Positions 1 to 5,766 of a DNA stretch of 11,251 bases are shown here, piece after piece. Positions within the stretch are counted from its first letter, which is position 1, and the number at the start of each line of letters is the position of its first letter. The stretch comes from an uncultured Collinsella sp. (GTDB lineage: Bacteria; Actinomycetota; Coriobacteriia; Coriobacteriales; Coriobacteriaceae), in contig USFK01000032.1 in assembly GCA_900553935.1 (NCBI GenBank), positions 1 through 11,251 of the forward strand. The letters are read 5' to 3'. The translations under genes and the position numbers were made by a program. The notes under the pieces are model-generated. The model saw nothing but the letters and a program-made list of their open reading frames with translations, had not been told where the DNA came from and made no database searches.

Positions 1-323
1 AGGAGCTGGAGGAAGGCGTGGAAGGCGCACTCGTCCGCCAGCTCGGCCCGATAACGGGCCAGGGCCGACGGATGGCGCAGGCGGATCTCGTCGGGCCAGT
101 CCTTCAGCTCCTTGCCGCCAAAGCGCTCACGCAGGGCGAGGAACAGGGCGTAGTCAGGCAGCCAGTCTGCCTCCTCCACCATAAATTCCGCCAGTGGCTG
201 GGCGTAGCACACCCTGCCGCGTTCCCATGCCCGCCGCAGCAAGGGGATGCGGGTCTGGTGCAGCCAGGCATAGTCCACCCGGTCGGGGTCGGCCCGCCGG
301 GCGGCGTCCAGCTCCTCCTGGGT
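1..323 (-). other. malQ: MalQ-like (4-alpha-glucanotransferase) segment with foreign codon use
   Basis: This is the second half of the chimeric frame. It matches the stretch of MalQ that begins TQEELDAARRADPDRVDY, usually found after the first third of the enzyme, and ends at the window edge before the catalytic residues. Arg is often CGG here (six of about fourteen, plus one AGG), whereas aspS and ebgA nearby use CGC/CGT almost exclusively. Val GTG and Leu CTG are also prominent. The change falls at the His-rich repeat of LarC, around 320-330. The segment looks as if it came from a different genome or a distant locus. The family call comes from remembered motifs, not a search. Confidence 0.7.
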
Positions 324-668
324 GTGGTGATGGCCGCAGGAGCAGGAGTCCCCGTGGTCATGGTCGTGGTGGTGCTCATGCTCATGCTCATGTGTGTGCT
401 CGGTGCCCGCTTCGTTGCCGTAGAGCCAGGCCATGTCGTGGTCGTGGTTCTCGAGCTCCTCTGCCAGCTGAACATCAAAGTCGCAGGCGTCGATGCCATG
501 CTTGTTTACGCGTGTAACGGCAATCTCAAAGCCGCCGACCGGCAGCGTGGCGAGCTGGTCGCGCAGATGCTCCTCGCTGGCGCCCAGGTCGAGCAGGGCC
601 GCGACGGTCATGTCGCCGCTGATGCCCGAGGTGCCGTCGATGATAAGCGTGTGCTGATGGTTGGACAT
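1..668 (-). CDS. larC: Chimeric partial ORF: LarC N-terminus joined in frame to a MalQ segment
   Basis: The frame starts at ATG 668 and is open to the window edge (222 whole codons). Residues 1-115 are the N-terminus of LarC, the CTP-dependent nickel-insertion protein that completes the nickel-pincer nucleotide cofactor: IIDGTSGISGDMTVAALLDLG near the start, then a nickel-binding-type stretch (residues 91-115) with twelve His and two Cys. From about residue 116 the protein is no longer LarC. RVDYAWLHQTRIPLLRRAW, ADWLPDYALFLALRERFGG and WPDEIRLRHPSAL followed by ECAFHAFLQ are the central part of a GH77 4-alpha-glucanotransferase (MalQ). The MalQ N-terminus is missing, so a working bifunctional enzyme is unlikely. 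The start is supported by a TAAGGAG ribosome site whose TAA is the larB stop codon, 10 bases upstream. The larC identity of the first half is firm; the whole ORF should be treated as a chimera. Confidence 0.8.
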   Translation of the reverse strand, partial: MSNHQHTLIIDGTSGISGDMTVAALLDLGASEEHLRDQLATLPVGGFEIAVTRVNKHGIDACDFDVQLAEELENHDHDMAWLYGNEAGTEHTHEHEHEHHHDHDHGDSCSCGHHHTQEELDAARRADPDRVDYAWLHQTRIPLLRRAWERGRVCYAQPLAEFMVEEADWLPDYALFLALRERFGGKELKDWPDEIRLRHPSALARYRAELADECAFHAFLQL

Positions 669-678
669 GAAATGCTCC

Positions 679-1461
679 TTAGCGGGCGCAGGACGTGCCG
701 GCGCTCAGATGATTGATAAGACTTGCCTGGTAGGCGGCACCAAAGCCGTTGTCGATATTGACGACCGAGACGCCGCTGGCGCAGGAGTTGAGCATGGCGA
801 GCAGTGCGGCCATGCCGCCAAAGTTCGCGCCATAGCCCACGCTGGTGGGGACGGCGATGACTGGGCAACTCACCAGGCCTCCGATGACGCTCGCCAGGGC
901 GCCCTCCATGCCGGCGATGGCGATGACCACCTGTGCCTGGGCAAGTTCCTCGGCATGCGCAAGCAGGCGGTGCAGGCCGGCGACACCCACGTCGTAGAGG
1001 CGATCGACTTCGTTGCCGTAGAACTCGGCCGTCAACGCGGCTTCCTCGGCAACGGGCAGGTCGCTCGTGCCGGCGCAGGCGACGACGATGCGTCCGTTGC
1101 CGTTGGGGGAGGGCTTGCCACCCACCAGGGCGAGCTGGGCGTCCGGGACATATCCCAGGTCGATGCCGTTGCCGAGGAGCTCCGAGGTGCGGGCTGCCTT
1201 TTCGTCGTCCAGGCGCGTGACCAGGATGCGCTCCTGGCCGGCATCGAGTAATGCTTTGATAATGGCGGCAATTTGCTCGGCGGTTTTACCGGCGCCGTAG
1301 ACAACTTCGCCGGCTCCCTGGCGCACCCCGCGCGAAAGGTCGAGCTGCGCAAAGCCCAAATCGGCGGTCGGAGCCGTCTGGATGCGCGTGAGGGCGTCGG
1401 CAGGGGTGACTGCTCCGCCGGCAACATCGCTCAGCAGCTGCTCTAGATCTCGCTTATCCAT
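679..1461 (-). CDS. larB: LarB, pyridinium-3,5-biscarboxylate mononucleotide synthase
   Basis: LarB takes the first step of nickel-pincer cofactor synthesis: it carboxylates the pyridinium ring of nicotinate adenine dinucleotide and cleaves off AMP, giving the biscarboxylated mononucleotide used by LarE and LarC. The 260-residue length is usual for the family. The C-terminal half carries the PurE-like core: VVACAGTSDLPVAEEA (about 127-141), AIAGMEGALASVIGGLV (181-197), PVIAVPTSVGYGANFGG (200-216) and a closing NIDNGFGAAYQA (235-246). ATG 1461 is preferred over the in-frame ATG 1494 because GAAGGGA lies 7-8 bases upstream of it and family alignments begin here. larC follows 10 bases downstream, so the two are one transcript. 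An inverted repeat (1506-1539) lies just upstream. Confidence 0.93.
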   Translation of the reverse strand: MDKRDLEQLLSDVAGGAVTPADALTRIQTAPTADLGFAQLDLSRGVRQGAGEVVYGAGKTAEQIAAIIKALLDAGQERILVTRLDDEKAARTSELLGNGIDLGYVPDAQLALVGGKPSPNGNGRIVVACAGTSDLPVAEEAALTAEFYGNEVDRLYDVGVAGLHRLLAHAEELAQAQVVIAIAGMEGALASVIGGLVSCPVIAVPTSVGYGANFGGMAALLAMLNSCASGVSVVNIDNGFGAAYQASLINHLSAGTSCAR

Positions 1462-1505
1462 ATATGTTCCCTTCGACGGCGCAAAGTTTAGCACTCAAAG
1501 GGTAT

Positions 1506-1539
1506 GTTTCCGAACACTAAGACAGAATTGTTCGGAAAC
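1506..1539. promoter_or_regulatory. Perfect 11-bp inverted repeat upstream of larB (candidate operator)
   Basis: GTTTCCGAACA (1506-1516) and its exact reverse complement TGTTCGGAAAC (1529-1539) are separated by 12 bases. Each arm also holds a small palindrome of the form TTC-N-GAA, so the site could hold two dimers about 23 bp apart. It lies in the 114-base gap between serB and larB, 45 bases before the larB start. There is no T-run after it on either strand, so it is not an ordinary terminator. On the minus strand a TATAGT -10-like box abuts the first arm, which would suit a repressor. The regulator is unknown. The arm resembles the PurBox of the Bacillus PurR regulator, but the spacing does not match that system. 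Confidence 0.6.
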
Positions 1540-1575
1540 TATAGGACAGACTGATTCAATTGCTAGACGGATTGG

Positions 1576-2211
1576 CTAGTCGCGCAGGATGATGTCCATG
1601 GCGAGCATCAGATTGCGCTCGTCGATGGCAAACGGGGCGGCCTCGCGCGTCTTGGGCTTGGCACAAAACGCGATGCCCGTGCCCGCGGCCTGAATCATGG
1701 GGATGTCGTTGGCACCGTCGCCGATCGCGACGGTGTGGGCCATATCGACGCCGCACTCAACTGCCCAGTCCAGCAGCTGGATGAGCTTGGACTCCTTGGT
1801 CACAATGTCGGCAGCCAACTTACCGGTGAGCTTGCCGTCCACGACCTCCAGACGATTGGCCAGGCAAAAGTCGATGCCCACGGCGGCCACGATCTTATCG
1901 GCGACCTCGTGAAAGCCGCCACTCACGACGCCGACCTTCCAACCCTTGCTGTGCGCCGTGCGCACAAGTTCCAGCGCGCCGGGGGTAAACGTCACGCGCT
2001 CAAAGGTGCGCTCGAACACGCTCTCGTCCAGGCCGGCGAGCAGCCCCACGCGCTCCTCGAGCGCCTGCTTAAAGTCAAGCTCGCCGCGCATGGCACGCTC
2101 GGTGATCTGCGCCACTTGCTCGCCCACGCCTGCCTCCTCGCCCAACAGGTCGATGACCTCCTGGTTGATGAGCGTGGAGTCGATATCCATAACGATGAGG
2201 CGTGCAGTCAT
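1576..2211 (-). CDS. serB: SerB-type phosphoserine phosphatase (HAD family)
   Basis: Predicted to hydrolyse O-phosphoserine to serine, the last step of serine synthesis, in the cytoplasm. The 211 residues carry the HAD motifs in order: DIDST (9-13; Asp9 the nucleophile, Asp11 the acid/base), VVSGGF (95-100), the motif III Lys in TKESK (138-142), and GDGANDIPMI (164-173) for magnesium. A helical cap lies between motifs I and II (about 15-75) with the family pattern VDxLGEEAGVG...TERAMRGELDF. There is no ACT or second HAD domain, unlike the longer E. coli or mycobacterial forms. ATG 2211 is chosen because translation upstream of it is low-complexity junk, family proteins start just before DIDST, and GGAAAGG lies about 8 bases before it. 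It is co-oriented with larBC, and I see no terminator in the 114-base gap. A related HAD-IB phosphatase is the main alternative. Confidence 0.88.
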   Translation of the reverse strand: MTARLIVMDIDSTLINQEVIDLLGEEAGVGEQVAQITERAMRGELDFKQALEERVGLLAGLDESVFERTFERVTFTPGALELVRTAHSKGWKVGVVSGGFHEVADKIVAAVGIDFCLANRLEVVDGKLTGKLAADIVTKESKLIQLLDWAVECGVDMAHTVAIGDGANDIPMIQAAGTGIAFCAKPKTREAAPFAIDERNLMLAMDIILRD

Positions 2212-2356
2212 GGCGGGCCTTTCCAAGTGCAGTTGTATTGGGGCACATTGTCGCACGCCGCACGCCTGTGCGACGGCCACGGTGCGTCAATTGTTTCGTC
2301 TCCGTCAAGTCTTTGGGCAGGAGCTAGTTTTTCGCGGCACATCGACGCGGGTGCGA

Positions 2357-2362
2357 TAAGAT
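2357..2362 (+). promoter_or_regulatory. Candidate -10 box of the aspS promoter (TAAGAT)
   Basis: TAAGAT stands within GCGATAAGATAGAA, about 105 bases before the aspS start codon, in the divergent gap from serB. The likely ebgA promoter in this window uses the same hexamer. No good -35 is seen at 17 bases (GCGGCA), so the call rests on the -10 alone. It would give a leader of about 100 bases. Confidence 0.4.
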
Positions 2363-2404
2363 AGAACGCCATGTCTGGCTGCGCGGTTTACGCAGGCCGG
2401 GCAA

Positions 2405-2446
2405 ATCTGTACGACGCCGTCCGGAACGACACGGGGCGGCACAGAT
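2405..2446 (+). promoter_or_regulatory. Leader hairpin before aspS
   Basis: ATCTGT (2405-2410) pairs with ACAGAT (2441-2446), and inside it GCCGTCC (2416-2422) pairs with GGGCGGC (2434-2440), with one G-T wobble. The only interruption is a 5-base bulge, ACGAC, on the left side. The hairpin ends 5 bases before the ribosome site AAGGAGG (2452-2458). No T-box signature is visible, so it could be a mRNA-stability or translation-control structure, or chance pairing in GC-rich DNA. Confidence 0.4.
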
Positions 2447-2467
2447 CCATAAAGGAGGATCACTGGT

Positions 2468-4255
2468 ATGAGCCAGACCCGTCCCATCGACGAGCATTCC
2501 ATGCACACCCGTACCTGCGGCGAGCTTCGCCGCGAGAACGTGGGCGAAGAGGTCACCCTCACCGGTTGGGTGAGCCGTCGCCGCGACCACGGCGGCCTTA
2601 TTTTCTGCGACCTTCGCGACCGCGAGGGCATCACGCAGCTCACCTTCGACCCCGAGCACTCTGACGGCGATGCCTTTAAGATCGCCGAGACCATGCGTCC
2701 CGAGTGGCCCATCAAGATCCACGGCGTTGTGCGCGCCCGTGGCGAGGAGACCACCAACACCAAGCTCGCGACCGGCGAGATCGAGGTCCTGACCGACCAT
2801 GCCGAGGTGCTCAACACGTCCGTCACCCCGCCGTTCCAGATCGAGGACGGCATCGAGACCAGCGAGGACACCCGTCTGCGCTATCGCTATCTGGACCTCC
2901 GTCGTCCCGAGATGATGGCCAACCTCAAGCTGCGCTCCGACTTTACCTTTGCCATTCGCGAGGCGCTGCACAACCGTGAGTTCATGGAGGTCGAGACGCC
3001 CTCCCTGTTCAAGTCCACGCCCGAGGGCGCCCGCGACTTCATCGTTCCCAGCCGCATCCAGCCGGGCAACTTCTACGCCCTGCCGCAGTCCCCGCAGCTC
3101 CTGAAGCAGCTGCTTATGGTCGGTGGCGTCGAGCGCTACTATCAGGTTGCCAAGTGCTTCCGCGACGAGGACCTGCGTGCCGATCGTCAGCCCGAGTTCA
3201 CCCAGGTCGATATCGAGATGTCCTTCGTTGACCAGAACGACGTCATGAGCGCGCTCGAAGAGGTCCTGTCCGATGCCTTCGGCCGCATGGGCGTCGAGAT
3301 GCCCACGCCGCTGCGTCGCATGGATTATTGGGAGGCCATGGACACCTATGGCTCCGATAAGCCCGACACCCGCTATGGTATGCACCTGATCGACCTGACC
3401 GATATCTTTGCCAACTCCAAGTTCAAGGTCTTTGCGACCGCCGCAAACGAGGAGGGCTCCGTCGTCAAGGCCATCAACGCCAAGGGCGCCGGTGCCTGGG
3501 CACGTGCCAAGATCGATAAGCTCGCCGGCGTGGCCTCCACGTTTGGCGCCAAGGGCCTGGCCTGGATCGCCTTCCGCGAGGACGGCTCCATCAACAGCCC
3601 CATCGTCAAGTTCTTCTCGGACGAGGAGATGGCTGCTCTGCGCGAGCGCATGGACGTCGAGCCCGGCGACCTTGTGATGTTCGCCGCCGGCCCGCGCCTG
3701 CTCTCCGACGAGATCCTGGGCGGCATGCGTTCGCACATGGCCAACGCGCTCGAGATCAAGCGCGAGGGCCACGACTTCCTGTGGGTCGTCAACTTCCCGC
3801 TGTTCCATTGGGACGAGGACCGCAAGGCCTATGCTGCCGAGCACCAGCCCTTTACCCTGCCGACCGAGACTGACATCGCCAAGATCGAGGCCGATCCGCT
3901 GGCAGCCGGTTCTTGCACCTACGACTTTGTCATGGACGGCTTTGAGGCCGGCGGCGGTGGCATGCGTATCCACAACGCCGAGATGCAGATGTCCATGCTC
4001 AAGCTCCTGGGCTTTACCGAAGAGCGTGCCGAGTCTCAGTTCGGCTTCCTCATGGAGGCGCTCAAGTTTGGTGCGCCCCCGATGGGCGGTTTCGCTCTGG
4101 GCCTGGACCGCGTGTGCATGCTGCTCACCGGCTCCGACTCCATCCGCGACGTCATGGCGTTCCCCAAGACGGCCAGCGGCTCTGACCTCATGTCGGGCGC
4201 CCCGAGTGCCGTTTCCGGCGCCCAGCTCAAGGATGTCAGCCTGCGCCTGATGTAG
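2468..4255 (+). CDS. aspS: Aspartyl-tRNA synthetase
   Basis: Charges tRNA-Asp with aspartate (class II synthetase, cytoplasmic dimer). The 595 residues have the full bacterial layout: an anticodon-binding OB fold (about 27-115), the catalytic core with YRYLDLRRPEM (139-149), the aspartate-pocket run LPQSPQLLKQLLMV (205-218), motif 2 FRDEDLRADRQPEFTQ (231-246), the bacterial GAD insertion (about 310-425) and motif 3 GGFALGLDR (540-548). Met1 is chosen over Met12, which aligns with the E. coli start, because a perfect AAGGAGG at 2452-2458 serves Met1 and nothing precedes Met12. His41 in RRRDHGGLIF lies at the position that, in studied Pseudomonas-type enzymes, goes with non-discriminating AspRS that also charges tRNA-Asn. 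It is a single-gene unit ended by the terminator at 4279. The family call is certain. Confidence 0.98.
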   Translation: MSQTRPIDEHSMHTRTCGELRRENVGEEVTLTGWVSRRRDHGGLIFCDLRDREGITQLTFDPEHSDGDAFKIAETMRPEWPIKIHGVVRARGEETTNTKLATGEIEVLTDHAEVLNTSVTPPFQIEDGIETSEDTRLRYRYLDLRRPEMMANLKLRSDFTFAIREALHNREFMEVETPSLFKSTPEGARDFIVPSRIQPGNFYALPQSPQLLKQLLMVGGVERYYQVAKCFRDEDLRADRQPEFTQVDIEMSFVDQNDVMSALEEVLSDAFGRMGVEMPTPLRRMDYWEAMDTYGSDKPDTRYGMHLIDLTDIFANSKFKVFATAANEEGSVVKAINAKGAGAWARAKIDKLAGVASTFGAKGLAWIAFREDGSINSPIVKFFSDEEMAALRERMDVEPGDLVMFAAGPRLLSDEILGGMRSHMANALEIKREGHDFLWVVNFPLFHWDEDRKAYAAEHQPFTLPTETDIAKIEADPLAAGSCTYDFVMDGFEAGGGGMRIHNAEMQMSMLKLLGFTEERAESQFGFLMEALKFGAPPMGGFALGLDRVCMLLTGSDSIRDVMAFPKTASGSDLMSGAPSAVSGAQLKDVSLRLM

Positions 4256-4278
4256 GCGAGCGGCTACATATTGCCCGC

Positions 4279-4313
4279 AACGAGGGAAGGACGCGTGCCT
4301 TCCCTCGTTTTTT
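4279..4313 (+). terminator. Intrinsic terminator of aspS
   Basis: AACGAGGGAAGG (4279-4290) pairs perfectly over 12 bp with CCTTCCCTCGTT (4298-4309) across a 7-base loop, and a run of six T follows (4308-4313). It stands 23 bases after the aspS stop. It could also slow minus-strand transcription from the repressor gene, but only two T follow the stem in that direction. Confidence 0.92.
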
Positions 4314-4374
4314 ATACGCCGAGATTGCGATGGCATGGGATGACCGGGCGTCGCGGAAAGCCTGCCCCAGTTTC

Positions 4375-5391
4375 TTATAGCGAGTCTCTCTGAACGAGCT
4401 GCATGTGCATGACGGTGGTGGTTGGCTCGGCACCCTTGATCATGTCGAGCGCAATGTTGGCGGCCATGTGGCCTTCTTCGCGCAGGGGCTGGCGGACGGT
4501 CGTGAGCGCGGGGACGCAGCGCGTCGCAATCTCGTGATCGTCGAAGCCGACGACAGAAGCGTCCGCCGGAACAGATAGGCCTGCCTCGTTGAGTGCGGTG
4601 ATGACGCCAGCCGCGATACGGTCCGATCCGCAGAGCACGCCATCGAAAGCAATCTCGCGCGCGAGGATCTGGTGCATGGCCTGATAGCCGTCTCCGCTGT
4701 TCCAGCCGGTATAGATAACGTTTGCGTCTGGGAGGTCTTCGCCCAAGACGGCGCGGTAGCCGCGCAGGCGGTCGACAACAGCGGGGTTGTCTTGCGGTCC
4801 CAACACGGCGACGATATCTTTGCGCCCGCGCTCCTTCATGGCGAGCGCCGCAAAGCGTCCGCCCTCTTCGTCGTCAGAGTAGACCGTCGAGAACACATCG
4901 CGATAGGGGTGACCCTCGAGCTGGCCGCACAACACGGTGGGCACGCCCAGCTCGCGCAGCACCTCGAGCAGTTCGCTGCCCTTGTAGGGGGAGACGTCGA
5001 TTACGGCATCGAACGAGCGGCGCTCAAAGTGCTCGCGTGCGCGATTGCGCTCATGCGAGGAAGATGCCTGCAGGATCACGGGTAGGTAAGACGACTCCGA
5101 AAGTTCCTCGGTAATGCCGCTTAAAAACTCACTGTAGGTGGGATCGCTAAACAGCTCGCTCAAAGGCTCGGTCACGAGCACCGCGATGATTTCCGTGCGC
5201 CCGACAGCGAGCGCTCGGCCACGAGCGTTGGGTACAAAATTGACTTCCTTGGCCGCCGCGCGGACGCGCTTTTTGGTTTCCTCGCTAATGCGGGGCGAAT
5301 CGTTGAGGGCGCGCGATGCCGTGGAGCGCGACACGCCGGCAGCTGCGGCAACCTCGGCAAGCGTAGGTGCGGTGCGAACTGGTTGGGTCAT
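4375..5391 (-). CDS. LacI-family repressor of the ebg-type locus
   Basis: A 338-residue regulator, the usual LacI-family length. Residues 10-30 (TLAEVAAAAGVSRSTASRALN) form the helix-turn-helix, with Arg22-Ser23 at the places that read the operator (Tyr17-Gln18 in LacI). VPNARGRALA (53-62) is the hinge helix, with the Leu that wedges into a central CpG step. This fits the CAACCGGTTG operators nearby, whose centre is CG. The rest is the periplasmic-binding-protein-like effector domain, with SDRIAAGVITALNEAGLSVP and the family signature VVGFDDHEIA late in the protein. It diverges from ebgA and probably represses it until a galactoside or its product binds. ATG 5391 has AGGAGA 6-7 bases upstream. 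The effector is not known from sequence; the position matches E. coli ebgR. Confidence 0.93.
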   Translation of the reverse strand: MTQPVRTAPTLAEVAAAAGVSRSTASRALNDSPRISEETKKRVRAAAKEVNFVPNARGRALAVGRTEIIAVLVTEPLSELFSDPTYSEFLSGITEELSESSYLPVILQASSSHERNRAREHFERRSFDAVIDVSPYKGSELLEVLRELGVPTVLCGQLEGHPYRDVFSTVYSDDEEGGRFAALAMKERGRKDIVAVLGPQDNPAVVDRLRGYRAVLGEDLPDANVIYTGWNSGDGYQAMHQILAREIAFDGVLCGSDRIAAGVITALNEAGLSVPADASVVGFDDHEIATRCVPALTTVRQPLREEGHMAANIALDMIKGAEPTTTVMHMQLVQRDSL

Positions 5392-5452
5392 GGCGTCTCC
5401 TGGAAAATGCGGTCGATGTTGTCACTGATACGGGCTGGTGCGGATACAGCTT

Positions 5453-5525
5453 ACTATAGTGCGCCTGAACAGCGTTCATGATATCCGGCCACTGGTGGCA
5501 TTTCACGTTCAAGCTGCTGTTGAAC
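5453..5525. promoter_or_regulatory. Repressor-gene promoter region with TGAAC/GTTCA dyads
   Basis: On the minus strand a TATAGT box (complement of 5453-5458) could be the -10 of the repressor gene; no good -35 is visible. Two dyads built from the same half-site lie just upstream of it: TGAAC-N3-GTTCA (5466-5478) and GTTCAA-N7-TTGAAC (5507-5525). They differ from the CAACCGGTTG sites, so a second regulator is possible. Four five-base half-sites in 60 bases could also be chance. Confidence 0.35.
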
Positions 5526-5626
5526 ATGGCTTGCAAGGGTGGGGCATAGATGGGCGCGGCCGTTGTCCGCCGCCTGGGAATGCTGTTTTGCGCTGAGTTT
5601 CGATACGCAGGGTGACATAAGTGCCG

Positions 5627-5647
5627 CGGTTGTACAACCGGTTGCAC
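5627..5647. promoter_or_regulatory. Operator O1, compound (distal)
   Basis: The 14-mer ACAACCGGTTGCAC stands at 5634-5647. Its left half also belongs to a second perfect 14-bp palindrome, CGGTTGTACAACCG (5627-5640). The site therefore has three GGTTG/CAACC half-sites in alternating orientation sharing the middle one. It lies about 80-90 bases before the likely ebgA start site, where a looping or auxiliary operator would be expected. Confidence 0.75.
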
Positions 5648-5678
5648 CGTTAATCCGGCGAAATCGACCGTTCAGCGG

Positions 5679-5692
5679 ACAACCGGTTGCAC
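5679..5692. promoter_or_regulatory. Operator O2 over the -35 region
   Basis: An exact second copy of ACAACCGGTTGCAC, 45 bases from O1. Its right end TTGCAC (5687-5692) is itself the best candidate -35 for ebgA, so a bound repressor would cover the polymerase contact. Confidence 0.8.
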
Positions 5693-5716
5693 AGTATTTT
5701 GCATCGCCCGTAAGAT
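5687..5716 (+). promoter_or_regulatory. Candidate ebgA promoter
   Basis: TTGCAC (5687-5692) and TAAGAT (5711-5716) are 18 bases apart, which puts the start of transcription near 5723, inside operator O3. The -35 keeps only TTG of the consensus, which is common in regulated promoters. Placement between two operators supports the call. Confidence 0.55.
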
Positions 5717-5720
5717 AAGG

Positions 5721-5734
5721 ACAACCGGTTGCAC
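5721..5734. promoter_or_regulatory. Operator O3 at the transcription start
   Basis: Third exact copy of ACAACCGGTTGCAC, 42 bases from O2 (four helical turns). It would sit over the predicted start site and is the most likely primary operator. The ebgA ribosome site AAGGAG follows at 5754-5759. Confidence 0.82.
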
Positions 5735-5766
5735 AAGAATCACTACGATGACGAAGGAGCATCACC

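Larger units (their letters stand above)
5392..5766. other. Divergent control region between repressor and ebgA
   Basis: This 375-base gap holds no convincing gene. Near the repressor it has a TATAGT box and two TGAAC/GTTCA dyads. Its middle (about 5530-5620) shows nothing I can name. The last 140 bases carry three identical operators, the ebgA promoter and the ribosome site. Short reading frames that cross it overlap the operators and lack family features. Confidence 0.85.

Noticed and set aside
360..398. Repetitive CATGAG/CACGAC-type tract that could be taken for a microsatellite or repeat array
   Set aside because: It encodes the His/Glu/Asp-rich metal-binding stretch of LarC, so it is explained by protein function.
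18..716. 232-codon plus-strand frame opposite larC
   Set aside because: Antisense shadow; the Val/Leu/Met-rich run is the complement of the His-rich repeat.
2281..2317. Two TTGACG hexamers on the minus strand as -35 boxes for serB
   Set aside because: Neither has a -10-like hexamer 16-18 bases downstream; the DNA there is GC-rich.
2324..4336. 670-codon minus-strand frame opposite aspS
   Set aside because: It mirrors a certain aspS gene in high-GC DNA, crosses both the aspS leader and terminator, and has the Leu/Gly/Asp/His/Val-rich text typical of antisense shadows.
5488..5499. GCCAC-TG-GTGGC palindrome as a fourth operator
   Set aside because: It lacks the CAACC/GGTTG half-sites and the central CG of the three true copies.
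5285..5647. 120-codon minus-strand frame across the repressor-ebgA gap
   Set aside because: It overlaps the repressor start, its promoter and operator O1, and shows no family features.
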